Shown here: piece by piece, positions 1 to 8,186 of the stretch
Numbering within the stretch: the stretch's first letter is position 1
Layout of the letters: each line of letters begins with the position of its first letter
Source: an uncultured Phocaeicola sp.
GTDB taxonomy: Bacteria > Bacteroidota > Bacteroidia > Bacteroidales > Bacteroidaceae
Direction: 5' to 3'
Assembly (NCBI GenBank): GCA_944320605.1
Contig: CALUIE010000017.1
Coordinates: forward strand, 1-41,316
DNA length: 41,316 bases
The notes under the pieces: model-generated
Seen by the model: the letters and a program-made list of their open reading frames with translations, nothing else
Databases searched by the model: none
Told to the model about the DNA's origin: nothing
Position numbers and translations under genes: made by a program

Positions 1-153
1 TGCAAAGTTAACGAACAGTTCGCCTTCTTTCAGCACTACCTTACCAAGTTCGTGAGCATTAAGGTCTGTTGATTTCAAAAATTCAATAGCCTGAGCAAAC
101 AGCGGATTTACAGAGGCATACATTCCAATGTTTTCAAGTTTGTCGATAATCAT
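1..153 (-). CDS. YhcH/YjgK/YiaL family protein, 5' part only
   Basis: The reverse strand reads from an ATG at 153 to the window edge, giving the first 51 residues, which begin MIIDKLENIGMYASVNPLFA. This opening (MIIDKLEN, then a helix and LKEGELFVNFA) is typical of the YhcH/YjgK/YiaL (DUF386, EbgC-like) family. These are small cupin-type proteins linked to sugar or sialic acid metabolism, usually about 150 residues long. The C-terminal two thirds, with the metal-binding residues, lie outside the window, so no substrate can be proposed. A TAnnTTTG box at 182-189 on the same strand fits a promoter about 30 nt upstream of the start. Confidence 0.8.
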   Translation of the reverse strand, partial: MIIDKLENIGMYASVNPLFAQAIEFLKSTDLNAHELGKVVLKEGELFVNFA

Positions 154-181
154 AATCGTAAAATTAAAAATTAATACTACG

Positions 182-189
182 CAAAGGTA
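182..189 (-). promoter_or_regulatory. -7 promoter box for the YhcH-family gene
   Basis: The reverse strand reads TACCTTTG, a match to the Bacteroidetes -7 consensus TAnnTTTG, 28 nt upstream of the ATG at 153. No clear TTG -33 element is seen, only a T-rich stretch at the right distance. Confidence 0.55.
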
Positions 190-322
190 TGAAAAATGAA
201 TGGAAAACCATTAATATAACAATGTGAATATTATCCTTGTTTTTAACCACCTAATCAACTATATCTACCAAAAATAAATTGTATTGATTATCGCAAGGTA
301 ATAATTAATAAAATATTATTGC

Positions 323-330
323 TAATTTTG
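323..330 (+). promoter_or_regulatory. -7 promoter box for the nuclease-like gene
   Basis: TAATTTTG matches TAnnTTTG and lies 24 nt upstream of the ATG at 355. The surroundings are extremely AT-rich and a -33 element is not obvious. The nuclease-like gene therefore probably has its own promoter and forms a single-gene unit. Confidence 0.5.
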
Positions 331-354
331 TCATATAGTACTGGATTTTAAAAT

Positions 355-1329
355 ATGGAACATTTAGAAAAGCTTATATTATTAAAGCAGAAAGCAGCAT
401 ATCAAGAAATCCCACCTAGTGCTAGTGAACCAGCATTCAAAGCACATGCGAGGAAAAAGCAGTCACTTTTCCGCCAGATGGTATTAGGAATTCCATACGA
501 TCCGAAACACAAGTTCAGCAAGTATGGTGCTTTCCTCATGGAGCCTTTTGCTTCTTTAGGATATAATTTCTGTGATGTTTATCGAAGCTATATACTCAAT
601 GGCATAAAGGAGCGGTATGCAAAGATGAACGCCGCACTCCATGAGGGACTTATGGGCAATATGTTAAGGAGTGAGCATATTCCATGGAATGTGTTTTATC
701 CTATGAATTTAGATAAACAGGCAACAGTTGCCCTATTAAAGGAAATTTTGAAAACTGACGAGATAGACAAAGTTACAGATATTCGTATTGAATGGGCTCC
801 GGAAAAAGAAACCGCTCTTGATGACAATACTTCATTCGACACATACATTGAATATATGTACAATGGGAAAGAATGTGGCGTGGGTATCGAAGTAAAATAT
901 ACTGAAGAAGGATATCCTTTTGGAAAACTAGAAAGGAAGAGGGTTATGGAGGAGAAAAATTCCTTATACGCCATCAAGACACGCCAATGTGGGTTATACA
1001 CAAATGAGATAAGCAATCGCCGCCTAAGTGAAACATTACTTTGCAAAGATGACTACAGGCAGATATGGAGAAATCATTTATTAGGTGCGACAATGGTTAT
1101 GAACGGACAAATCGACCGATTTCATAGTATCACACTATATCCCAATGGTAATATCCATTTCAAGAAAGTACTTCCGGAATATGAAAAATTACTGTCAGAA
1201 TATGGGAAATCGACATTCGGATATATTACTATTGAGAAACTAATTCTTCTTATAAGTAAACATTTTGAAATGAATGAAAAGAACAGGCAATGGGTAGATT
1301 ATCTGAATACAAGATATCCTTTTATTTAG
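355..1329 (+). CDS. PGN_0703-like putative PD-(D/E)XK endonuclease
   Basis: This 324-residue cytoplasmic protein has no signal peptide or membrane segment. The centre carries a PD-(D/E)XK-type core: Asp162 (in TSFD), a strand and turn, then Glu179-Val-Lys181 (in GIEVKYTE). The N-terminal third (GIPYDPKHKFSKYGAFLMEP) and the overall shape resemble the PGN_0703 family of putative restriction-endonuclease-like proteins of Bacteroidetes, recognised from memory. The core suggests Mg-dependent DNA or RNA cleavage, but no target or partner can be named. No methyltransferase, helicase or specificity gene is beside it, so it is not an obvious restriction system. It stands alone between a YhcH-family gene (opposite strand) and nfeD, and could be an accessory insertion. 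Fold assignment is fairly likely; activity is inference. Confidence 0.65.
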   Translation: MEHLEKLILLKQKAAYQEIPPSASEPAFKAHARKKQSLFRQMVLGIPYDPKHKFSKYGAFLMEPFASLGYNFCDVYRSYILNGIKERYAKMNAALHEGLMGNMLRSEHIPWNVFYPMNLDKQATVALLKEILKTDEIDKVTDIRIEWAPEKETALDDNTSFDTYIEYMYNGKECGVGIEVKYTEEGYPFGKLERKRVMEEKNSLYAIKTRQCGLYTNEISNRRLSETLLCKDDYRQIWRNHLLGATMVMNGQIDRFHSITLYPNGNIHFKKVLPEYEKLLSEYGKSTFGYITIEKLILLISKHFEMNEKNRQWVDYLNTRYPFI

Positions 1330-1412
1330 TTCTAAATAAATTCTTCATCCCCCTTTGAAAACCCGAAAACTTTTAATATCTTGACAACATAATTTTTTAA
1401 AACACTCATTTT

Positions 1413-1847
1413 ATGGAAATCTGGCAAATATGGCTTGCCATAGCACTGGCACTTGTAATAATAGAAATAATTACCGTAGGTTTTGCAGCATTATGTTTAG
1501 CTATTGGAGCCGTTGGCGCAGCGGTGGCATCTTGTTTCACCGATTCTTTGGTCTGGCAGATTACGGTATTCGCTGTTTTCACCTTAATATCATTTATCTA
1601 TGTGCGCCCGTTCATGCTTAAATTTCTTTCAAAGAAGAAGGATTCGCCGAAAAGCGGAGTGGAAGCTCTTATAGGACGGACAGCCATCGTTGAGGAAGAC
1701 ATCATTCCGGAAACAAATAGCGGACGCATAGCCATTGACGGGGACAGGTGGAAGGCTGTATCGGAAGACGGAAACAATATTATGAAAGGCGAGAGAGTTA
1801 TCGTTCTTAAAGTGGACAGCATTATCCTCACCGTCAGAAAAGCATGA
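1413..1847 (+). CDS. NfeD-like membrane protein
   Basis: A 144-residue protein with two or three hydrophobic segments in the first 70 residues (about 5-25, 28-45 and 48-68), followed by a soluble beta domain (about 80-144, starting GVEALIGRTAIVEEDI). That domain matches the NfeD OB-fold: conserved G-x-A start, GRIAIDGDRWKA centre and GERVIVLKVDSIILTV end. NfeD proteins sit in the membrane and act with stomatin-type SPFH proteins, possibly organising membrane microdomains. The next gene, 40 bp downstream on the same strand, is exactly such a protein, so the two probably form an operon. Length fits the short NfeD1b-like class without the protease domain. Confidence 0.88.
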   Translation: MEIWQIWLAIALALVIIEIITVGFAALCLAIGAVGAAVASCFTDSLVWQITVFAVFTLISFIYVRPFMLKFLSKKKDSPKSGVEALIGRTAIVEEDIIPETNSGRIAIDGDRWKAVSEDGNNIMKGERVIVLKVDSIILTVRKA

Positions 1848-1887
1848 TAAATATCTTTATTATAAACATCTAAAACACACATTCATT

Positions 1888-2865
1888 ATGGGAGCTTTGA
1901 TTGTTGTAGGGCTTATAGCACTTGTTGTGATAGTTTTCGCAGTACAAGGGCTTAAAATCATCCGCCAGGGGGAAACAAAAGTTATTGAAAGATTAGGAAG
2001 ATACCACAGCACGTTGTCTTCAGGTATAAACATTATATGGCCTATTCTTGACAGACCGAGAAAAGTTTATACACGGTATGTGGTGACCAGAATGAACGGC
2101 ACTACACAGACACTGATAAGGATGTCGGACGTGATAGACCTTCGTGAACAGGTTTACGATTTCCCGGAACAGAGCGTGATTACCAAAGATAATGTGACTA
2201 CCAGCATTAACGCATTGCTGTATTTCCAGATTACAGACCCGTTCAAGTCGGTATATGAGATAGAAAACCTGCCTAACGCAATAGAGAAACTCACGCAGAC
2301 AACTCTACGTAACATTATCGGTGAACTGGAACTGGACGAAACTCTTACATCGCGCGATACAATCAACTCCCGTCTTCGTGAGGTTCTTGACGAGGCAACA
2401 AACAAATGGGGAGTTAAAGTAAACCGTGTGGAACTGCAGGACATTACTCCTCCCGAGAGTGTACGCCGTGCCATGGAACAGCAGATGCAGGCAGAACGTG
2501 AACGCCGTGCAAAGATTCTGAAGGCTGAAGGTGACAAGACTTCGAAGATTCTTTATTCCGAAGGAGAGAAGGAAGCACAGATAAACCAGGCTAAGGCTCA
2601 GAAAGAATCCCAGATTCTGATGGCTCAGGGTGAAGCGGAAGCAAAAATCCTTCAGGCAAAAGCAGAGGCGGAAGCCATTGAGAAACTGGCAGAGGCTATA
2701 AAGGGAACAAGCTCTGATCCGGCATCATATCAGATTGCACTGAAATATATCGAGACCCTTAAAGAAATGACAAGCGGAAAAGATAACAAGACAGTATATA
2801 TACCGTACGAAGCTACTTCCCTACTTGGCTCTTTGGGAGGCATTAAGGAGATACTTAAAGGATAA
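1888..2865 (+). CDS. qmcA: SPFH/Band 7 domain protein, paraslipin (QmcA-like)
   Basis: A 325-residue protein with an N-terminal membrane helix (about 2-22), then an SPFH/Band 7 domain (about 25-190, with IIRQGETKVIERLGRYH and DVIDLREQVYDFPEQSVITKDN). An Ala/Glu/Lys-rich coiled coil (about 190-265) and a short C-terminal tail that includes SLGGIKEILKG complete it. This is the layout of paraslipins such as E. coli QmcA, which form cage-like membrane oligomers. It pairs with the nfeD gene just upstream, as in many bacteria. The coiled coil contains repeated A/E/K blocks (AQGEAEAKILQAKAEAEA). A three-unit, 22-bp-period repeat that also acts as a likely terminator begins 17 bp after the stop. Confidence 0.88.
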   Translation: MGALIVVGLIALVVIVFAVQGLKIIRQGETKVIERLGRYHSTLSSGINIIWPILDRPRKVYTRYVVTRMNGTTQTLIRMSDVIDLREQVYDFPEQSVITKDNVTTSINALLYFQITDPFKSVYEIENLPNAIEKLTQTTLRNIIGELELDETLTSRDTINSRLREVLDEATNKWGVKVNRVELQDITPPESVRRAMEQQMQAERERRAKILKAEGDKTSKILYSEGEKEAQINQAKAQKESQILMAQGEAEAKILQAKAEAEAIEKLAEAIKGTSSDPASYQIALKYIETLKEMTSGKDNKTVYIPYEATSLLGSLGGIKEILKG

Positions 2866-2881
2866 CCCAACGTTTAAATTA

Positions 2882-2947
2882 AAACGTGCCCGTGTTTGAC
2901 TTTAAACGTGCCCGCATTTGATTTCGAATGTGGGCACGTTTTTTTTC
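2882..2947 (+). repeat. Three-unit 22-bp-period array after qmcA; last two units form a terminator hairpin
   Basis: Two direct units (2882-2903 and 2904-2925) both start AAACGTGCCCG. A third 22-bp unit (2926-2947) holds the inverse, GAATGTGGGCACGTTT. The second and third units fold into a 15-bp hairpin (arms 2904-2918 and 2927-2941) with one G:T wobble. It is followed by a run of T through 2946, so it can work as a Rho-independent terminator for nfeD-qmcA. The first direct unit could pair with the same third unit instead. The exact 22-bp spacing is shared with arrays at 13311 and 32651. Confidence 0.8.
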
Positions 2948-3046
2948 AGTGAAAACAGAATGATATTTCACCTCCACAAACAGTCACTTCACCTCCGTTT
3001 TTATCAGCCTCATAAGATATCGACAACGGAACATTGACATAATACA

Positions 3047-3054
3047 TATTTTTG
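3047..3054 (+). promoter_or_regulatory. -7 promoter box for the RND pump gene
   Basis: TATTTTTG matches TAnnTTTG, 36 nt upstream of the ATG at 3091. No -33 TTG at the usual 19-21 nt spacing was found; the nearest TTG (3034-3036) is too close. Confidence 0.45.
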
Positions 3055-3090
3055 CGTTATTATCAGAAATAACATAATCACGCAAAAACT

Positions 3091-6000
3091 ATGTTTAGAA
3101 AAATCGTTCATTTCTCAATCAGAAAAAAACTGTTTGTGGCAATGGCTACAATAATGCTGTTAGCAGGGGGTATATACTCCATGCTTACACAGCCTATAGA
3201 TGCCGTGCCGGACATAACAAACAATCAGGTGCAGATAGTTACTGTATCACCTACCCTTGCTCCACAGGAAGTGGAACAACTCATTACATTCCCGATAGAG
3301 ATTGCCATGAGCAATATCATGAATGTGGAAGAAATCAGATCTGTATCAAGATTCGGACTTTCGCTCGTTACAGTGGTTTTCAAGGAAAACGTACCGACTC
3401 TGGATGCCAGACAGTTGATTAACGAACAGATTCAGACCGTTGCAGGCGAGATTCCCCCCGAACTGGGTACACCGGAGATGATGCCTATCACCACCGGACT
3501 GGGCGAGATATACCAGTACGTACTGAAGGTTGAACCGGGGTATGAAGACAGATACGATGCAATGGAACTGCGAACTATTCAGGACTGGATAGTGAAAAGA
3601 CAGCTTTCAGGAATACCCGGTATAGTGGAGATAAACAGTTTCGGTGGATATCTGAAACAGTATGAAGTGGCTGTGGACCCTGACGCTCTGTATTCCCTGA
3701 ATATCACTATAGGCGAAGTGTTCTCTGCACTCAGCAAGAACAATCAGAACACAGGTGGCAGTTATATAGAAAAGGTGAACCGTGCTTACTATATCCGTTC
3801 GGAAGGTATGATTAAGGACGTGAAGGATATAGAACAGATTGTTATAACGAACCGTGGCGGTATCCCGGTACATGTCGGAGATATCGGCAAGGTGAGATTC
3901 GGTGCTCCAAAGCGTTTCGGAGCCATGACAAAGGACGGCGAAGGCGAATGTGTGGGCGGTATAGCGATGATGCTCAAAGGCGCGAATGCCAATGTCGTGA
4001 CAGGAGAACTTGAAAAACGTGTGGCAAAGGTACAGAAGATGTTGCCTGAAGGTGTAACAGTAGAGCCATATCTGAACCGTTCGGAACTCGTGAACAGAAA
4101 CATATCTACCGTAATAAAGAACCTTATAGAAGGTGCCATAATAGTATTCCTGGTGCTTATCATATTCCTCGGAAATGTCAGAGCAGGACTTATCGTGGCG
4201 TCAGTCATTCCTCTTGCCATGCTTTTCGGATTCATTATGATGAGAATATTCGGTGTGTCGGCCAATCTTATGAGCCTTGGAGCAATAGACTTCGGTATTG
4301 TGGTGGATGGTTCGATAGTGATACTTGAAGGAATTCTGGCACATATCTACGGCAAGAATATGATGGGCAGGACATTCACTAAAGAGGAAATGGATGCTGA
4401 AGTGGAAAAAGGTGTGGGCAATGTGGTGAGAAGTGCCACATTCGCCGTACTGATAATACTGATAGTGTTCTTCCCTATCCTTACGCTTACAGGAATAGAA
4501 GGCAAGTACTTCACCCCAATGGCAAAGACATTAGTGTTCTGCATCATAGGTGCATTGCTGCTGTCACTTACATACGTTCCAATGATGGCATCACTGTTCC
4601 TTAAAAAGACTGTTTCGGTAAAACCTACACTTGCTGACCGCTTTTTCTCCGGCTTGAACATCTACTATCACAAGACACTGAATTTCTGTCTGAAACACAT
4701 ATGGGGAACTATAGCGACATCGTTTGTAGCTCTTATAGCATCGCTGTTCCTGTTTACAAGGCTTGGAGCAGAGTTCATCCCTACGCTCGACGAAGGAGAC
4801 TTTGCCATGCAGATGACACTGCCAGCCGGAAGTTCTCTAAGTAGAAGTATTCAGGTTTCGCTTGAAGCAGAGAAGATTCTCAAAGAGAAATTCCCTGAGA
4901 TAAAGCATGTAGTGGCAAAAATAGGTACAGCGGAAGTACCTACAGACCCTATGGCTGTGGAAGATGCGGACATAATGATTGTGATGAAGCCTTTCTCAGA
5001 ATGGACATCGGCAAGCAGCAGAGCTGAGATGGTAGAGAAGATGAAAGCCGCACTCGAAGGTATTGATAATGTGGAATTCAACTTCAGTCAGCCGATACAG
5101 CTCCGTTTCAACGAGCTTATGACAGGCGCCAAAGCCGATATTGCCATTAAGCTATACGGTGAGGATATGGAGGAACTCTACAACAAAGCCAAGGAAGCAG
5201 CAAAATACGTTGAGCAGGTACCGGGAGCATCTGACGTGCTTGTGGAACAGGCTATGGGATTGCCACAGCTTTTGGTGAATTATGACAGAGCCAAGATAGC
5301 GCGTTATGGCATAGACATAGAAGAGTTAAACACTATTATCCGTACTGCATACGCAGGAGAAACAGCCGGTGTAGTATTTGAAAATGAAAGACGTTTCGAC
5401 CTTGTTGTACGTCTTGACAACGAGAAAGTAAAGGATCTGAACATAAACAGACTGTTCGTGCGTACTGCCGAAGGAATCCGTATTCCTTTGAGTGAAGTAG
5501 CCGAAATCTCTTTCCAGAACGGTCCTCTTCAGATTAACCGTGACGCTACGAAACGACGTGTGGTTATTGGCGTAAACGTAAGAAATGCCGACATAAAGCA
5601 GGTGGTTTCAAAAATCCAGGAGTCACTGGACAAGAACGTGAAGCTCAAACCGGGATACTACTTTGAATATGGCGGACAGTTTGAAAATCTGCAGAATGCC
5701 ATTGATACTCTTACTGTGGTTATCCCTATCGCATTGTTGCTCATACTTCTGTTGCTGTTCTTTGCATTCAGAAGCGTTATTTATTCGCTCGTTGTATTCT
5801 CTACCGTTCCATTGTCACTAATTGGCGGTATCGTGGCTTTGTGGCTTAGAGGATTACCGTTCAGTATCTCTGCCGGAGTAGGATTTATCGCCTTGTTCGG
5901 TGTGGCTGTATTAAACGGTATTCTTATGATAAACCATTTCAACGATTTAAGAAAGAAGAACGAATACACCATGTGTACGGGAAGTATAATCAGACATGGA

Positions 6001-6654
6001 TGTCCGCATCTGCTTAGACCTGTATTCCTTACCGGACTTGTAGCTTCATTGGGGTTTGTGCCTATGGCAATAGCTACTTCAGCCGGTGCGGAAGTGCAAA
6101 GACCGTTGGCTACAGTGGTGATAGGCGGACTAATTGTATCTACTGTTCTGACACTGATTATCATTCCTGTGTTCTATAAACTTGTAAATAATATTTCACA
6201 CTCTATTATGAGAAGAAAGAATAACAGAAAGACGAGCTGTACAGCACGAACCATAGCAATGACAGCTATAATCCTGTCATTTACCGTAGGTGCCAATGCC
6301 CAGAACAGTGAGGCTAAAAGAGTAAGCATGGAGGAAGCTATAGAGATTGCATTACAGAACCACCCAAGACTGAAAGTCGCTACTGCAGAAATAGAAAAGT
6401 CGAGAGCCACAAGAGGAGAAATATGGGACGGAGGAAGCACTTCCTTCAGCTATGCGTGGGGACAGTTGAACGGTGAGTTCAACAAGGACAATGAAATGAG
6501 CATAGAGCAGTCGCTTATATCGAGAAAAGCCATAAAGGATATAAGCCTGTGGTTCAACGGACGACTCGTAATAAACCTGAATATTCCATTTGAGTTGAAA
6601 GACAAGATTATTATAAGCAAGGCCAAGGCATCGGAGTTCAAGGAGTGGTTCTAA
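3091..6654 (+). CDS. CusA/CzcA-type heavy-metal RND transporter fused to a truncated TolC-like segment
   Basis: Residues 1 to about 1035 are a complete HME-type RND pump: N-terminal helix, porter domains and the TM4 signature DFGIVVDGSIVILEG with Asp400, Asp406 and Glu413. It ends at the usual IIIPVFYKLV helix. It then runs without a stop into a signal-like hydrophobic stretch (about 1047-1070, IILSFTVGANAQ) and the start of an outer-membrane TolC-type channel (VSMEEAIEIALQNHPRL). RND-TolC fusions of this kind are known in Bacteroidetes, with a TolC part of several hundred residues. Here only about 115 residues follow. The last 40 (from LISRKAIKD) resemble a late TolC strand (LVINLNIPF) joined directly to the early part, suggesting internal deletion and C-terminal loss. 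No CusB-type adaptor gene is present. The stop overlaps the stop of the convergent cobB-like gene. The pump domain may still work with other partners; the channel part probably does not. Confidence 0.85.
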   Translation: MFRKIVHFSIRKKLFVAMATIMLLAGGIYSMLTQPIDAVPDITNNQVQIVTVSPTLAPQEVEQLITFPIEIAMSNIMNVEEIRSVSRFGLSLVTVVFKENVPTLDARQLINEQIQTVAGEIPPELGTPEMMPITTGLGEIYQYVLKVEPGYEDRYDAMELRTIQDWIVKRQLSGIPGIVEINSFGGYLKQYEVAVDPDALYSLNITIGEVFSALSKNNQNTGGSYIEKVNRAYYIRSEGMIKDVKDIEQIVITNRGGIPVHVGDIGKVRFGAPKRFGAMTKDGEGECVGGIAMMLKGANANVVTGELEKRVAKVQKMLPEGVTVEPYLNRSELVNRNISTVIKNLIEGAIIVFLVLIIFLGNVRAGLIVASVIPLAMLFGFIMMRIFGVSANLMSLGAIDFGIVVDGSIVILEGILAHIYGKNMMGRTFTKEEMDAEVEKGVGNVVRSATFAVLIILIVFFPILTLTGIEGKYFTPMAKTLVFCIIGALLLSLTYVPMMASLFLKKTVSVKPTLADRFFSGLNIYYHKTLNFCLKHIWGTIATSFVALIASLFLFTRLGAEFIPTLDEGDFAMQMTLPAGSSLSRSIQVSLEAEKILKEKFPEIKHVVAKIGTAEVPTDPMAVEDADIMIVMKPFSEWTSASSRAEMVEKMKAALEGIDNVEFNFSQPIQLRFNELMTGAKADIAIKLYGEDMEELYNKAKEAAKYVEQVPGASDVLVEQAMGLPQLLVNYDRAKIARYGIDIEELNTIIRTAYAGETAGVVFENERRFDLVVRLDNEKVKDLNINRLFVRTAEGIRIPLSEVAEISFQNGPLQINRDATKRRVVIGVNVRNADIKQVVSKIQESLDKNVKLKPGYYFEYGGQFENLQNAIDTLTVVIPIALLLILLLLFFAFRSVIYSLVVFSTVPLSLIGGIVALWLRGLPFSISAGVGFIALFGVAVLNGILMINHFNDLRKKNEYTMCTGSIIRHGCPHLLRPVFLTGLVASLGFVPMAIATSAGAEVQRPLATVVIGGLIVSTVLTLIIIPVFYKLVNNISHSIMRRKNNRKTSCTARTIAMTAIILSFTVGANAQNSEAKRVSMEEAIEIALQNHPRLKVATAEIEKSRATRGEIWDGGSTSFSYAWGQLNGEFNKDNEMSIEQSLISRKAIKDISLWFNGRLVINLNIPFELKDKIIISKAKASEFKEWF

Positions 6655-8000
6655 ACGTAATTCCACAAACGAAGTACATCTGTCTCGCCCCAATACCAAT
6701 GAGTGAATCCGGCTATAACATTCTTGTAACGATATATGCATGTATCTGCCTCTGTTCCACGCGTATTCTTAACAAAAATAATTTTTATATCTGATGGTAA
6801 CTGATTATTTTCAGTATCCACCGAGAGGAAACGGAATTCATGCCCTCTTAAAGGTGAATCTGATGTTTCAACAATGCGATATCCTGTATGCAGATGTGAA
6901 TCTATCATAGTACAGCCAAAAGGAAATATGCCACTCATCTCGTATGTACTGCCTCCTTCGCGAACTTTAAGCGTATGCGCAAGAAGTGCCATACCACCTC
7001 CCTCGGCTATAATCCTTCCACCTTTCTCGGCATAATCCTTTAGCTGCTTCATTAATGTCTTTCGACGATGCAACTGGCGGGCAAACCTTTCTGGGAAACC
7101 TCCGGGAAGATATACTATATCGGCTTCAGGAAGATTATTGGAATAAAGCGGACTAAAGTATGTGATATTGCCAATAGCAGACAGTCTGTCGATATTTTCC
7201 TTATAAAAGAGATTAAACGCAGAATCACGAGCTACCGCTATTTTCAATGGTTTATAAATTCCATCATAATGAATCCCCGTTTCCTCTACATCTGATGTAT
7301 ATGGAAGAGTATATTCGCATGGAAATATGCGCATACACATCTTCATAATACGGTCCACATCAATATTCTGCTCTACGTACAAAGATGCTTTCTCTGCCAC
7401 TTCCTCTATTTCCGAACGGACGGACTGTGTAAGAGCCGTATGTCGCTGCGGAAGTTTAAGATTCTCATCGTAAGGTATATAACCAAGACTGTTCAAACCT
7501 GCGTCATTGCAGGCATCTTTGAGATATGAGAAATGTGTAGGCGAAGACACATTAGTAAATACCACTCCAACAATTTTAACCTGCGGGCGAAATAATTTAT
7601 ATCCGTAAAGCATTGGAGCTACTGAATAAGCAGCCGAACGCGCATTGACAACCAGTATAACAGGAACTGAAACCACTTGCGCCATCTCTGCACTGCTACC
7701 CTGCATCCTTTTGTAACCATCGAACAGTGCTGAATTGCCTTCTATCATACACACATCTGCCCTCTCGCCGTACTTATTATAAACATATTGCAGATGTGTA
7801 CGTCCGGCAAACCACGAGTCAAGATTCACCGAATCTGCTCCTGAAGATATGGCATGAAGTTGTGTATCCATAAATCCCGGACCACATTTATAAGGCTGAA
7901 CCTTTATTCCACGCTTTTTCAAGGCACGAAGCAATCCTAAAGCGAAAACTGTCTTTCCGCTTCCGGATGTAGCTCCTCCTATGAGAAATTGTGGTTTCAT
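6651..8000 (-). CDS. cobB: Cobyrinate a,c-diamide synthase-like protein (CobB/CbiA family), altered active sites
   Basis: From the ATG at 8000 the product has 449 residues. An in-frame extension to 8084 exists, but a TAnnTTTG promoter box at 8031-8038 lies inside it, so 8000 is preferred. The N-terminal domain has the ATP-binding loop GGATSGSGKT (8-17), CGP-x-FMDTQLH (39-49) and EGNSALFDG (Glu87, Asp94). The C-terminal half is a class I glutamine amidotransferase-like domain (VYLPGGFPERFA and IIAEGGGM). The family amidates the a and c side chains of cobyrinate during B12 synthesis. Two positions normally conserved are changed: the Asp of GPDYID is Gly42, and the nucleophile Cys of AECGG is Gly334. 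No other B12 gene is near. It may use free ammonia, act on another substrate, or be decaying; it is otherwise intact. Confidence 0.8.
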   Translation of the reverse strand: MKPQFLIGGATSGSGKTVFALGLLRALKKRGIKVQPYKCGPGFMDTQLHAISSGADSVNLDSWFAGRTHLQYVYNKYGERADVCMIEGNSALFDGYKRMQGSSAEMAQVVSVPVILVVNARSAAYSVAPMLYGYKLFRPQVKIVGVVFTNVSSPTHFSYLKDACNDAGLNSLGYIPYDENLKLPQRHTALTQSVRSEIEEVAEKASLYVEQNIDVDRIMKMCMRIFPCEYTLPYTSDVEETGIHYDGIYKPLKIAVARDSAFNLFYKENIDRLSAIGNITYFSPLYSNNLPEADIVYLPGGFPERFARQLHRRKTLMKQLKDYAEKGGRIIAEGGGMALLAHTLKVREGGSTYEMSGIFPFGCTMIDSHLHTGYRIVETSDSPLRGHEFRFLSVDTENNQLPSDIKIIFVKNTRGTEADTCIYRYKNVIAGFTHWYWGETDVLRLWNYV

Positions 8001-8030
8001 TCTGTTATTAAAGTTTTCAAAATTCGGATA

Positions 8031-8038
8031 CAAAAGTA
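8031..8038 (-). promoter_or_regulatory. -7 promoter box for the cobB-like gene
   Basis: The reverse strand reads TACTTTTG (TAnnTTTG), 30 nt upstream of the ATG at 8000. Its position supports that start over the longer reading frame from 8084. No clear -33 TTG is visible. Confidence 0.5.
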
Positions 8039-8186
8039 CAAAAAATATTCTTTCAGCATAACACCGTAACATGTCTATGTCCATAAAATCAATGGCAGAG
8101 TAGTTTTTTCAGGCTATTTTTTGTAAATTCGCACAACTTTTTCCGAAAGAGGAAAAATATTGAAACACAGAATAAGAAATAACAAC

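Noticed and set aside
355-1329. Complete restriction-modification or known defence system around the nuclease-like gene
   Set aside because: Neighbours are a YhcH-family gene and an NfeD/paraslipin pair, with no methyltransferase or other defence gene in reach.
8001-8084. Longer cobB-like start
   Set aside because: The extension spans a TAnnTTTG box and adds non-family residues before the ATP-loop strand that begins MKPQFLIGG.
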